DNA from: CAZLGM01 sp964623625
GTDB taxonomy: Bacteria > Desulfobacterota > Desulfobulbia > Desulfobulbales > Desulfocapsaceae
Length of the DNA stretch: 64,000 nucleotides
Assembly (NCBI GenBank): GCA_964623625.1
Contig: CAZUUJ010000008.1
Coordinates: 8,702-72,701, forward strand
Direction: 5' to 3'
Below, piece after piece: positions 35,631 to 45,265 of the stretch. A program made the position numbers and the translations under genes. Below the pieces are notes generated by a model. That model ran no database searches. It was not told the DNA's origin and was given only the letters and a program-made list of their open reading frames with translations. Within the stretch, counting starts at the first letter, position 1, and each line of letters begins with the position of its first letter.

Positions 35631-36020
35631 TAGTAGACTGACGCCTCGAGCAGAAACAGATGTATGGCAACCATGGTAATTGTTGCGGGGCCGCAAACAG
35701 GCCAGCGCAGATGGGATTATATTATAAAAGCAAAACTGATTGCCACGCTTCACTTGCGATGACAGAACAAGATAATTGATGACTTTCATAGTGAATGGAA
35801 ACCCTTTCTGTTGTTACGGAAAGAATCTCCACACGCCTCGTTCAGTTTTACTGAATATAAAAATCATTTATATTGACTAAAAGAGCGTGTAGTTTATTCT
35901 TTTTCATGCTAATGTACTCTGTTTACCCAAAAGGTCTCATTGTGGTTTTTTTGATATCACAACCCTGAATCGTTGTGAAAACCGTTCAAGTTGAATCGTT
36001 TGTTTATAAAGATATAAAAA
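35631..36020. other. Intergenic region with a partial dispersed repeat
   Basis: No supported gene. A 14-bp palindrome TTGCGGGGCCGCAA lies near 35684-35697 without a T-run. At 35739-35763 the sequence ATTGCCACGCTTCACTTGCG resembles the widespread GTCATTGCGAG...GCGTGGCAATC repeat read on the other strand; a second fragment is at 56765. An AT-rich stretch before 36021 probably holds the promoter of the next gene (TTGACT near 35875, TATTCT about 16 bp on). Confidence 0.5.
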
Positions 36021-37184
36021 ATGGATACCCCCACCAACAACTCCAAAAAAAAAATCGGTGTTCTCATAGGCGGCTCAGGGCTCCTCGGCGGCACCCTGGC
36101 GCACTATTTTAAAACCAATTATGCCGACACCTTTGATATCCGTGCCCCATCTTCAAAAAAGCTGTCCATTAGAAACGCGGCAGATATCCTCAGTTACCTC
36201 GGACAGGTCAAGCCGGACTTCGTAATCAACACCGCCATTGCCAATATCAATTCCGACGCCCAGCTAGCCATCGAGGTCAACTATTTCGGGGCGCTGAACC
36301 TCGCCCGGGCTGCCGCGGCTATGAACATCCCCTATATCCATCTCAGCTCGGCAGCCATCCTGCCGATCGGCAATGACCTGACAGAAAAGCAGCAACTGCC
36401 GATTTCCAACAAGCTCAACAATTATACCAAGTCAAAGCTGATGGCTGAGAAGACCCTTCAATACATGCACGAGAAAGAAGGGCTCGATTACACTTGTATT
36501 CGCCTGGCTGTTGTCTACGGCGATCACGACCATAAGATCCAGGGTTTTCATCGGCTGCTGTTTACCATTGCAGATGAATCCATGCCCCTTCTTTTTACAA
36601 AAAAAGGTGTGATGCACTCCTACTCGAATGCCAGAAAGCTGCCCTATCTGGTTCACCACGCTTTGAACAATCGCCAGGAGTTTTCTGGACAGACATACCA
36701 TTTTGTCGACAAAAATCCGGTCAACCTGGCCGAGCTGATCCTTACGGTTAAGTCATATCTGGCCTTAAAAACTCCCAGGGAAGTGTTTGTTCCGTACACT
36801 CTTGCCAAAATGGGGAGGAACACCACTTCACTTATCCTCAAAGGATTGACAAAAATTGGGATCAACGCCCAGCTGCCGCCTGAAATCATGTTTCTCAAAC
36901 AGTTCTACAAAACTCAGACACTGTCTTCTGAGAAACTGGCACAATCAAGTTTTAACGATCCTTTCCCCGACGAAACGATCTTTACCATGCTGCCGAGTCT
37001 GGTCCGTTACTATCTTGACCGCTGGACCCATCAGAATATCCTGTCAACCTACAAGGAAGAAATCATTGCTCCCTGTCTTAAAGATATGATCCTGTTTGAA
37101 GATCCGGTTGAGTTACTTGAGACAATTCATGCCGACTCAACCAAACCGTTTGTCGAGCTCCAGGGAATTAAAAAAAACAGATAA
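36021..37184 (+). CDS. Extended SDR family NAD-dependent epimerase/dehydratase
   Basis: 387 residues. N-terminal Rossmann fold with GGSGLLGG (17-24) and catalytic Y135-x3-K139 in NYTKSKL, preceded by the Ser-rich IHLSSAAILP. The C-terminal ~180 residues do not match dTDP-sugar or UDP-sugar enzymes closely. It lies 9 bp before a PlsC-type acyltransferase gene; together they suggest a role in lipid or surface polymer synthesis, for example reduction or epimerisation of a lipid-linked group. Substrate unknown. Confidence 0.8.
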   Translation: MDTPTNNSKKKIGVLIGGSGLLGGTLAHYFKTNYADTFDIRAPSSKKLSIRNAADILSYLGQVKPDFVINTAIANINSDAQLAIEVNYFGALNLARAAAAMNIPYIHLSSAAILPIGNDLTEKQQLPISNKLNNYTKSKLMAEKTLQYMHEKEGLDYTCIRLAVVYGDHDHKIQGFHRLLFTIADESMPLLFTKKGVMHSYSNARKLPYLVHHALNNRQEFSGQTYHFVDKNPVNLAELILTVKSYLALKTPREVFVPYTLAKMGRNTTSLILKGLTKIGINAQLPPEIMFLKQFYKTQTLSSEKLAQSSFNDPFPDETIFTMLPSLVRYYLDRWTHQNILSTYKEEIIAPCLKDMILFEDPVELLETIHADSTKPFVELQGIKKNR

Positions 37185-37193
37185 CCAATCCCT

Positions 37194-37922
37194 TTGAAGA
37201 ACCTGTTCGTTATTCTCCGCGGCATCTTCGTCCTAGTCGCCGCTATTATGCTCGTCGGCGGCTGTCTCTTCACCATCCTTTTTGCACGACATATATTGAA
37301 TAAACCCGCAAGCTTCTGCCGTAAATATCCCAGCATCGTTTCCAGGCTTATCTGCCGGCTTGCCGGTGTACGGGTCAACATCGTCAACGCTCAACATCTT
37401 GAGCCCTCTCAGGCTTACGTGTTCTGCGGCAATCACACTTCACAGTTCGACATCTTCAGTTTTTACGGATACATTCCGCATCCGGTTCACGGACTGGGAA
37501 AACAGGAGCTGTTCTCCATCCCGATCTTCGGTCATGCGGTGCGTGCAGTTGGCCATATCCCTATCAATAGAACAAACAGGAGAGAGGCCATGAACAGCTT
37601 GATCCAGGCTGCCGAGAAAATCAAAGCTGGCGCTTCGGTCCTTATTTTTCCAGAAGGAACCAGGTCGAAAGACGGCAAGCTGCTGCCGTTTAAGGGCGGT
37701 GGTATGCTGCTGGCCATCAAGGCCGGAGTTCCCATTGTTCCCATCGCCTTCCAGGGCTCCTATGAAGTGATGCCGAAAAATACCTTGCTGGCACGACCGG
37801 GAACAATAACGCTTACAATCGGAAAACCCTTTGAAACAAACGGATATTCCATCAAAGATCGAAATCAGGTAGCTGAGAAAATCAGAAGCGATATCCAATC
37901 GATGTTAAGCAAAAAAACCTGA
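37194..37922 (+). CDS. 1-acyl-sn-glycerol-3-phosphate acyltransferase (PlsC family)
   Basis: 242 residues from a TTG start. N-terminal membrane segment (about 5-33), acyltransferase motif I NHTSQFD (80-86) with the catalytic H-x4-D, and motif III FPEGTRS (152-158). PlsC-type enzymes transfer an acyl chain to lysophosphatidic acid at the inner membrane. Nine bp after the SDR gene, hence probably cotranscribed. Other lysophospholipid acyltransferases share these motifs. Confidence 0.87.
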   Translation: MKNLFVILRGIFVLVAAIMLVGGCLFTILFARHILNKPASFCRKYPSIVSRLICRLAGVRVNIVNAQHLEPSQAYVFCGNHTSQFDIFSFYGYIPHPVHGLGKQELFSIPIFGHAVRAVGHIPINRTNRREAMNSLIQAAEKIKAGASVLIFPEGTRSKDGKLLPFKGGGMLLAIKAGVPIVPIAFQGSYEVMPKNTLLARPGTITLTIGKPFETNGYSIKDRNQVAEKIRSDIQSMLSKKT

Positions 37923-38122
37923 TTGCTTTTTGTATCATAAATAGTGCTCTTGTGAAGCGAGAGTCTCTTTGCTTTTTTTTTGAAACATGGCATAATGACC
38001 GATGATTCTGTCAGTGGTCTATGAGACAGGGACAACCCCCTTTGTTTACGCAACCAAGTCTTATATTAACACATAAACCGGAGCCACCCTTCCCACCATC
38101 ACCTACTTTGTAAGGAAACCCT

Positions 38123-40819
38123 ATGAACTGTTTCAAAACACGATCAAAAAGTCATTGTCAGCGAAATAGCTCTGCTGTTTATTCGTTTGTGATTCTCCTT
38201 TTGTTCTTCTGCTTCGCACTTTTCCCCCGGCAGGCGGCAGCCATTGAGCAGAACACCGTCTTCCTACCGATCCAGGTTAACACTCCGGACAACAAAGCCG
38301 AACTGACGGAGAAAATGGATGGCTTGCTCAGCAATGTGGTGGCTAAAAGGGAATTCACCATGCTGGGCCGCAGCCAGGCTTCGGTAATCGTCGATTACGC
38401 CGGATCATGGCCACCTCCTGTAAAAACACTGAAACAGCTTGGCGAGGCCACCGGTCTTGACTATGTAGCCATCGGCAGTCTGACAGTCATCGGCTCTCAG
38501 ATGAGCCTGGACTATAAGGTATATGACCTACTCACTCTGGAGCCCCCCAAGCACTACTTTATCCAGAAAAAATCAATCGATGAGGTTGGTGATGGTCTTA
38601 CCGATATCATTAAACGGGTAGACGGATACACCCACAGAGATCAGCTGATCGGTTCCATTGCCCCCAAGGGCAACACCCGTATCGACTCAGGCGCCATCCT
38701 GCGCAAAATAAAAACCCAGGTCGGTGATGTATACGATCCTTCTTCCCTGCGTGATGATCTAAAGGCGATCCATCAGATGGGTTATTTCAAGACAGCGGAA
38801 ATAGTCGCCACTGACAGCGAAAAAGGTAAACAGATCGTGTTTAAAGTTGTCGAGAAACCGGTCATCACCGCAATCCGCTACCAAGGGCCCGATGAAATCG
38901 ATGAAGAAAAAGTCCGGGAAGCGGCCAACTTGAGAGAACAGTCCATCCTCAACCAGCTTGAGATCAATCGGGCCAAGGAAGACATTCTTAATCTGTACAA
39001 GGAAAAAGGATATTACAACACCAAGGTGAGCAGTGAAGTCAGTTTTCCCGATAAGGAAAAAGTCGTTGTCGATTTCACCATTGAAGAGGGTGAGAAAACC
39101 TATATCAAGGAGATCACCTTTAAAGGAAACACCACATTTGACAACGATGATCTTGAGGACGTCATTGAAAGTGATGAGAAAGGGCTTTTCTCCTGGTTGA
39201 CCGAATCGGGTCTCATTCGAATGGACCTGCTTCGTCAGGACAGCGCCAGGATTGCGGCCTTTTACCATAACAACGGCTATCTGGAAGCAAAAGTCGGCGA
39301 CCCGGTGGTCCGTCAGGAAAAAGAATGGCTGTACGTTACCTTTGTCATTCAGGAAGGTCCCCGTTTCAAGATCGGTACCATCGATTTTGCGGGCGATGTC
39401 ATTGTTGACAAAGAAGAGCTGCTTGAGCTGCTCTCCATTCGAAAGGAGAACTATCTTTCGAGAAAATCTCTGCGCGAGGATATCCTGGCGCTCTCTGACT
39501 TTTACGCAGAGAAAGGCTTCGCTTTTGCCGAGTTCGATCCGGACATCAAGAAATCCTCCTCGGGAAAACGTCTCGATATCCTGTTCCATATCGATAAAGG
39601 CGGACTTGTTTACATTAACCGCATTATTATTACCGGCAACACCAGGACCCGCGACAACGTCATTCGACGTGAACTGACAATCGAAGAGGGCGGTGTTTTT
39701 AACTCCGCGGCCCTTCGTCAATCGAATAAAAATCTGCAGCGGCTCTCCTTCTTCGAAGAGGTAAACATCAATCCCGAGCCGACGCCGGATAAGTCAAAGA
39801 TGGATATTGTCATCCAGATCGAGGAAAAACCCACCGGTAAGTTCTCAATCGGCGGCGGTTACTCCTCTGTGGATCAGCTGGTCTTCATGGCTGAGATATC
39901 TGAGTCCAATTTCCTCGGCCGGGGCGACAAGCTGTCTTTGAAAGCTATGCTGGGCGGAAGTAGTGACAGGTATACCCTCTCCTACACAAATCCGCGAGTT
40001 TTCGACTCCCAACTGTCCTGGGGTTTTGACATTTTTGATATGATGCGCGAATACTCAGACTACACCAAGGATTCACAGGGTGCCGCCATCAAGTTTGGTT
40101 ATCCGTTGTTCGAAAAAGTCCGTGGATATGCCAGATACTCCATTACCGATACGGAGCTTTCAGATGTGGCCGAGAACGCATCATTTGTTATTCGAGAGTC
40201 TCAGGATATCCAACTGACATCAGCCATGCAGTTCTCATTGAAGAGAGACACCAGAGATAAATTCTACGGCTCCACTGAAGGTTCGCGTCATCTGGTGACC
40301 GTTAAATATGCAGGCGGCCCCTTGGGCGGCGATTCAGCCTTTACCAAAATTACAGCATCGACAAGCTGGTATTTCCCCCTGCCTCTGCACTGTGTTTTCC
40401 ATGTCAAGGCCATGGGCGGACAGATCTTTGAAAACGAAACAGATAAGCTGCCGGTCTATGAGCGCTTCTTCCTCGGCGGTATCAATACGGTACGAGGCTT
40501 TGATTATGGCGACATCAGTCCCCGTGATGCCACTTCCAATGAGCTGATCGGTGGTGATAAAATGTGGTTTACCAATATCGAGTTCATCTTCCCCATTGCC
40601 CGGGACCAGGGTGTCATGGGTGTCCTGTTTTATGACATGGGCCTGGTCATGCATGAGGACGACAACTGGACGACATCCGGATATCGGTCATCCGTCGGTA
40701 TCGGCCTACGCTGGCTGTCCCCGGTGGGACCGCTTCGGCTTGTCTGGGGATATAACCTTGATGCGCAAGAGGGTGAAGATGATTCGGTCTGGGATTTTAC
40801 CATCGGAGGAGTTTTCTAG
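38123..40819 (+). CDS. bamA: Outer membrane protein assembly factor BamA with extra N-terminal domain
   Basis: 898 residues, longer than the ~800 of enterobacteria. Signal peptide to about residue 40. A domain at about 45-175 (LPIQVNTPDN ... TMLGRSQASV ... YVAIGSLTVIG) resembles the N-terminal fold of CsgG/TolB-like proteins. Five POTRA repeats follow (about 185-585). The 16-strand barrel carries the L6 motif VRGF near 790 and ends in phenylalanine (TIGGVF), as required for insertion. BamA folds and inserts beta-barrel proteins in the outer membrane. A strong SD (AAGGAAA) precedes the ATG, and a terminator follows. Confidence 0.93.
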   Translation: MNCFKTRSKSHCQRNSSAVYSFVILLLFFCFALFPRQAAAIEQNTVFLPIQVNTPDNKAELTEKMDGLLSNVVAKREFTMLGRSQASVIVDYAGSWPPPVKTLKQLGEATGLDYVAIGSLTVIGSQMSLDYKVYDLLTLEPPKHYFIQKKSIDEVGDGLTDIIKRVDGYTHRDQLIGSIAPKGNTRIDSGAILRKIKTQVGDVYDPSSLRDDLKAIHQMGYFKTAEIVATDSEKGKQIVFKVVEKPVITAIRYQGPDEIDEEKVREAANLREQSILNQLEINRAKEDILNLYKEKGYYNTKVSSEVSFPDKEKVVVDFTIEEGEKTYIKEITFKGNTTFDNDDLEDVIESDEKGLFSWLTESGLIRMDLLRQDSARIAAFYHNNGYLEAKVGDPVVRQEKEWLYVTFVIQEGPRFKIGTIDFAGDVIVDKEELLELLSIRKENYLSRKSLREDILALSDFYAEKGFAFAEFDPDIKKSSSGKRLDILFHIDKGGLVYINRIIITGNTRTRDNVIRRELTIEEGGVFNSAALRQSNKNLQRLSFFEEVNINPEPTPDKSKMDIVIQIEEKPTGKFSIGGGYSSVDQLVFMAEISESNFLGRGDKLSLKAMLGGSSDRYTLSYTNPRVFDSQLSWGFDIFDMMREYSDYTKDSQGAAIKFGYPLFEKVRGYARYSITDTELSDVAENASFVIRESQDIQLTSAMQFSLKRDTRDKFYGSTEGSRHLVTVKYAGGPLGGDSAFTKITASTSWYFPLPLHCVFHVKAMGGQIFENETDKLPVYERFFLGGINTVRGFDYGDISPRDATSNELIGGDKMWFTNIEFIFPIARDQGVMGVLFYDMGLVMHEDDNWTTSGYRSSVGIGLRWLSPVGPLRLVWGYNLDAQEGEDDSVWDFTIGGVF

Positions 40820-40862
40820 CCGAGTGCCTTCTATCAGCTAAACCCTTTGTTTAAATACCACT

Positions 40863-40898
40863 GCCGGTCGTAACCCTTCGTTACGACCGGCACTTTTT
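40863..40898 (+). terminator. Rho-independent terminator after bamA
   Basis: Perfect 12-bp stem GCCGGTCGTAAC / GTTACGACCGGC with a 5-nt loop, followed by ACTTTTTATT. It ends transcription of bamA. The mfd GTG start lies only 7 bp beyond it, so mfd needs either partial read-through or a promoter inside this region. Confidence 0.9.
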
Positions 40899-40904
40899 AT
40901 TATT

Positions 40905-43900
40905 GTGGATTTCTCCTTACTACTAAAAAAGAGCAACCATCTCCAGGTACAGGGGCTGCGGGGCGCGGCTCCCGCCTGGCTCTGTTCCCTGCTGGCTGCT
41001 GATACAACCTGTTGCTGTGTGGTCTCTGATGAGAATCTGGTCTCAACCTTTGAACAGGATATCGGGCTGTTTTCATCAAAACCTACCTTGACTTATCCCG
41101 GATATGAGATTCCGCCCTACACTCCTCTGTCTCCGGATCAACAGACCACCGCCGCCCGGCTCTCCTGCCTCTACCAACTTTTTGACAACAACGCTCCCTG
41201 TAATCTGGTAGTCTCCGTTGAAGCCCTGATGCGCAGGGTTGTTCCTAAAAACATCCTGAGCCAACATGTGGAACTTGCCATCAGCGGAGAACAATGCGAC
41301 TTGCAGCAGTTGATAGAGTCACTGATTGCTATGGGATATGAACAGGTATCCTTTGTTCGAAACGTTGGGGATTTTTCCGTCCGCGGCGGCATCATCGATA
41401 TTTTTCCTCCTCCTTTTACCGATACGACCCATAATGTGGTAGAAGGCCCGGTGAGGCTGGATTTTTTCGGTGACTTGATTGAGTCCATCCGTCTTTTTGA
41501 ACCGATCAGTCAACGATCGGTCTCAGAAATTGATGAAGTCCTCCTCCTGCCGGTCTCGGACATCATATTTAACAAGGAAGATTCTGCCGGGCTGAGCCGG
41601 ACAGTGCAATTGTTCAAGGATTTCACCCAGCGGAAATCCGTTGATTGGGATCAGCTTAACTACCTGGTCGACCGGGTCGCCAACCGGACCAGATTTGCCG
41701 GTATTGAATTCTTTCTGCCTCTTTTCTATTCGAACAGTGCTGAAGATTCGGCTACCCTGTTTGATTATCTTCCTACCGACACCACATTTGTTCTGATCGA
41801 TCCCGATGCTGTTCAAGTGACGGCCAAACTGGTCGACGAACGGATTCAAGCGAACTATGTATCGGCTAAGGAACGTGGGTTTCCAGCCCTGGAACCGCAA
41901 AAGATTTTTCTGCCAAGTGACAGGATAACCAAAAAGGTCTTCTCCTATCGATCCCTGCATTGCAGCGACTTTAATGCTGAGGCTATGGAAAGCCTGGTTA
42001 TTCGCTGCTCCAATCACCAACCCATCAAACAAGATATTCACCTCAACCGAAGAAAGTCGGGCGTTATCGCGCCACTGGCAGGTCGGTTGACAACGCTTCA
42101 GGAGGAAGGAGGCCGAGTTATTCTCTGCGGCCGCACTGACAAACATACGGCAATCCTCGGTGACATGCTCGGGCGGCACCAAATGCGGGTCACACCCATA
42201 AAGCCGCCATTGACACCGGAAAAGCTTAAAAATCTTACAAACAACCAAAACCTGTTTCTCTGTACCCACCCGCTCAGTTCCGGTTTTTCTCTTTTAGACG
42301 AACATCTCCACATTTTCTCGGAGATTGAGCTTTTTGGAGAAAAACGTTTTACCTCCCGCAAAAAGATTCGCCATCCTCAAGGTGAGCCGGTCACCTTCAG
42401 TGAATTGAATCATGGCGACATCGTGGTTCATCGGACCCATGGACTGGGTATCTATCGGGATATCATCACCCTGACACTGAATAACATCCAGAACGACTTC
42501 ATGCTGATCGAATATCGGGATGGTGACAAACTCTACCTGCCTGTTGATCGACTGCAACTCATTACCCGATATGAAGGGCTCTCCGACCGCAGGCCGAAAA
42601 TCGACAAACTTGGCTCACAGTCCTGGAGGGCGGTCAAGACCAAGGTCAAGGAAGAGGTCTGGAAAGTCGCCCAGGAGCTACTCGAGATCTACGCCAAACG
42701 TGAAGTACGCAAGGGGCAGCGTTTCTCTTCTCCTGCCGAGATGTATCAGGAATTAGAGGAATCCTTCCTATACGATGAAACTCCGGGCCAGGATAAGGCA
42801 ATCACAGAGACCATAAGCGATCTGACCTCGGATAAACCGATGGACCGGCTCGTCTGCGGTGATGTGGGCTACGGTAAAACGGAAGTTGCCGTCCGGGCTG
42901 CTTTCAAGGTTGTGGAAGACGGCTACCAGGTTGCCGTTCTGGTGCCGACAACCGTATTGTCCGAACAGCATTTGAAAACATTCCGGGAACGGCTCGACGG
43001 TTTCGGTATTGCTGTTGAATGCATCAACCGCTTCAGAAGCGCTTCCAACCAGAAAAAGATGGTCAGTGAACTGAGAAGAGGAAAAATCGACATCATCATC
43101 GGTACCCATCGGCTGCTTTCGAAAGACATCGAGTATAAACGGCTCGGACTGCTGATTGTCGATGAAGAGCATCGGTTCGGTGTGACCCATAAGGAAAAGA
43201 TTAAAAAGATCAAAGCGGAAGTAGACATCCTCACCCTCACCGCTACTCCCATCCCAAGGACCCTGCAATTGTCCCTGCTGGGCATTCGCGACCTATCGGT
43301 CATCTCAAGTCCACCCGAACACCGAAGGCCGGTAAAGACCTTTGTTGCCCGGTACGACGAGCTGGTTATTAAAGAGGCTGTCATCAAGGAAATGAATAGG
43401 GGCGGCCAGGTCTTTGTTGTCCATAACCGAGTCAAATCCATCGACCGGATGGCCGCACTCATTCAAAAACTGGTGCCCCCGGCTCGGGTTGGCGTCGGCC
43501 ACGGTCAGATGCACGGTAAAGACCTCGAAGAGGTGATGGTCGCTTTCGTCAATAAAGAGATTGATGTAATGGTGTGCACCACAATCATCGAGTCGGGTCT
43601 TGATATCCCCTCGGCCAATACGATTATTATTAACAGGGCTGATCAGCTTGGCCTTGCCGAGATTTACCAGCTTCGGGGAAGAGTTGGACGATCGAGCCTC
43701 CAGTCGTACGCCTATCTGCTGGTACCGTCCATTGACCATCTGTCCAAAGACTCCAGGGAACGTTTACGGGCACTGATGGATTTCAGTGAGTTAGGCGGTG
43801 GTTTCAAGCTGGCCATGTCCGACCTGCAGATCCGGGGCGGCGGCAACATTTTAGGGGTCTCACAGTCAGGTCATATAGCCGCCATCGGTTACGATCTCTA

Positions 43901-44453
43901 CCTGGATCTTTTACAGAAAACCATCGGTGACATCAAGAAACGAGCGGGACAACACTCCGAGAAGATAACGGCTGATGACCTAGACCCGGAGATCAACCTG
44001 CAGATTTCAGCGTACATTCCACACACATTCATTAACGACATCAATCAGCGTTACCAGTTCTACCGCCGTATCTCTGCGTTGGTTGGCGAAGACGGGGCCG
44101 CCATGGCGGATCTTAAAGATGAGTTGGAGGACCGTTTCGGAGCCTTGCCCCAGGAGACGGCCAATCTCTTTAACATAGTCGGCCTAAAGAAAGAGTTGAT
44201 TCCCCTTGGCATTAACAAACTGGAGAAAGGAAAAGACTCTTTTGTTTTCAGCCTGTTGCCCGAAACTCCCATCAACCCGGAAAAGCTGATGACCTATGTC
44301 CAGACCAAACATACAAAGAAGCACACAACAGCTCGCCTTACTCCCGACTCAAGACTTATCCTTCCCTGTTCTACCGGAAATAATGATGACCTGTTTCAAG
44401 CGATACATCCGATACTGAGTGAACTGAAGCAACTTGACAATGAATCCACCTAA
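40905..44453 (+). CDS. mfd: Transcription-repair coupling factor
   Basis: 1182 residues, full length. Removes RNA polymerase stalled at DNA lesions and recruits UvrA. A GTG at 40905 starts the UvrB-like N-terminal module (VRGGIIDIFPP near 155). The RNA polymerase-interacting CarD-like domain has HGDIVVHRTHGLGIY. Translocase motifs are CGDVGYGKTEVAVRA (Walker A), DEEHRFG (motif II), TATPIPRTLQ (motif III) and QLRGRVGRS (motif VI). The upstream terminator almost touches the start codon. The next gene overlaps its end by 14 bp. Confidence 0.96.
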   Translation: MDFSLLLKKSNHLQVQGLRGAAPAWLCSLLAADTTCCCVVSDENLVSTFEQDIGLFSSKPTLTYPGYEIPPYTPLSPDQQTTAARLSCLYQLFDNNAPCNLVVSVEALMRRVVPKNILSQHVELAISGEQCDLQQLIESLIAMGYEQVSFVRNVGDFSVRGGIIDIFPPPFTDTTHNVVEGPVRLDFFGDLIESIRLFEPISQRSVSEIDEVLLLPVSDIIFNKEDSAGLSRTVQLFKDFTQRKSVDWDQLNYLVDRVANRTRFAGIEFFLPLFYSNSAEDSATLFDYLPTDTTFVLIDPDAVQVTAKLVDERIQANYVSAKERGFPALEPQKIFLPSDRITKKVFSYRSLHCSDFNAEAMESLVIRCSNHQPIKQDIHLNRRKSGVIAPLAGRLTTLQEEGGRVILCGRTDKHTAILGDMLGRHQMRVTPIKPPLTPEKLKNLTNNQNLFLCTHPLSSGFSLLDEHLHIFSEIELFGEKRFTSRKKIRHPQGEPVTFSELNHGDIVVHRTHGLGIYRDIITLTLNNIQNDFMLIEYRDGDKLYLPVDRLQLITRYEGLSDRRPKIDKLGSQSWRAVKTKVKEEVWKVAQELLEIYAKREVRKGQRFSSPAEMYQELEESFLYDETPGQDKAITETISDLTSDKPMDRLVCGDVGYGKTEVAVRAAFKVVEDGYQVAVLVPTTVLSEQHLKTFRERLDGFGIAVECINRFRSASNQKKMVSELRRGKIDIIIGTHRLLSKDIEYKRLGLLIVDEEHRFGVTHKEKIKKIKAEVDILTLTATPIPRTLQLSLLGIRDLSVISSPPEHRRPVKTFVARYDELVIKEAVIKEMNRGGQVFVVHNRVKSIDRMAALIQKLVPPARVGVGHGQMHGKDLEEVMVAFVNKEIDVMVCTTIIESGLDIPSANTIIINRADQLGLAEIYQLRGRVGRSSLQSYAYLLVPSIDHLSKDSRERLRALMDFSELGGGFKLAMSDLQIRGGGNILGVSQSGHIAAIGYDLYLDLLQKTIGDIKKRAGQHSEKITADDLDPEINLQISAYIPHTFINDINQRYQFYRRISALVGEDGAAMADLKDELEDRFGALPQETANLFNIVGLKKELIPLGINKLEKGKDSFVFSLLPETPINPEKLMTYVQTKHTKKHTTARLTPDSRLILPCSTGNNDDLFQAIHPILSELKQLDNEST

Positions 44454-45120
44454 TAAACAGATCAAACCGAATGTTGTCTGGTCACAGATCGATACCGTCC
44501 TGCTCGATATGGACGGTACCCTGCTGGATAAATATTTCGACGACTATTTCTGGGAAGAATATGTTCCGGAAGTATTTGCCCTTGAAAACGGGCTCACACC
44601 CATTGAAGCCAGGAAAGAACTGCTCAAACGATACAAACGGGTCGAAAACACCCTGGAATGGACCGATCTCGATTACTGGTCAACCCAACTTGGCTTGGAC
44701 ATTCCCGAACTCAAATGTAAGGTGGACCACCTGATCAAGGTTCATCCCTACGTGATCGACTTTCTCAGATTCATGCGTCAAAAGGGAAAAACCGTCCACC
44801 TGGTCACCAATGCTCACTCCAAGACGCTGGAGATCAAGATGAAGAAGACGGAACTTGGCAGATGGTTTGACCGTATTATCTGTTCACAGGAAGTTGGTGA
44901 GGCCAAAGAGCAGCCGGTCTTCTGGCAGAAGATCGAGGAAATCCTGGGTTTTGATAGACAACGGACAATGCTGGCCGACGATACCGCCAAGGTGCTCCGA
45001 TCGGCCAGGAATTACGGTCTCAAACATCTCATTTATGTGGCTAAACCCAGCTCCCGGCTAGACATTGATTATTCAGACGAATTCCCGTCCATCGTCTATT
45101 TCAAGGAACTGATGTTCTGA
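44440..45120 (+). CDS. yrfG: HAD family GMP/IMP nucleotidase, YrfG-like
   Basis: 226 residues. HAD phosphatase with nucleophile motif DMDGT (23-27), motif II LVTNAHSK, and a late acidic motif LADDTAKV. The order and spacing, plus NYFWEEYVPEV-like and DLDYWSTQLGLDI segments, match Escherichia coli YrfG, a purine nucleotidase. Starts inside the mfd gene (14-bp overlap); a TTG two codons upstream is possible. Function is by family resemblance. Confidence 0.82.
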   Translation: MNPPNKQIKPNVVWSQIDTVLLDMDGTLLDKYFDDYFWEEYVPEVFALENGLTPIEARKELLKRYKRVENTLEWTDLDYWSTQLGLDIPELKCKVDHLIKVHPYVIDFLRFMRQKGKTVHLVTNAHSKTLEIKMKKTELGRWFDRIICSQEVGEAKEQPVFWQKIEEILGFDRQRTMLADDTAKVLRSARNYGLKHLIYVAKPSSRLDIDYSDEFPSIVYFKELMF

Positions 45121-45137
45121 AAATCACTTAGAGTTTA

Positions 45138-45265
45138 TCTGAATTGGTGTGCATTCGATAGTACTGTAACCTTTCTTGATTGAACCGTCCAACAATAGCG
45201 AACTATATCGGATGGTTACATCGATCGAAGACCTTATGCAAGCGGATGCACACGGATTCAGGTTA
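45138..45265. repeat. Palindromic repeat, family P1, copy C
   Basis: Outer arms CTGAATTGGTGTGCATTCG and CGGATGCACACGGATTCAG are inverted copies. Inner arms pair less well around a centre at about 45193-45205 (AATAGCGAACTATATC), which is nearly identical to the centre of copy A. The right end meets the stop codon of the PAP2 gene at 45263. It lies between convergent genes. Confidence 0.8.

Noticed and set aside
38759..39721. 320-codon frame on the minus strand inside bamA
   Set aside because: Lies fully within the clearly coding bamA gene; an antisense shadow without similarity.
41523..42269. 248-codon minus-strand frame inside mfd
   Set aside because: Antisense shadow of a secure gene, no recognisable family.
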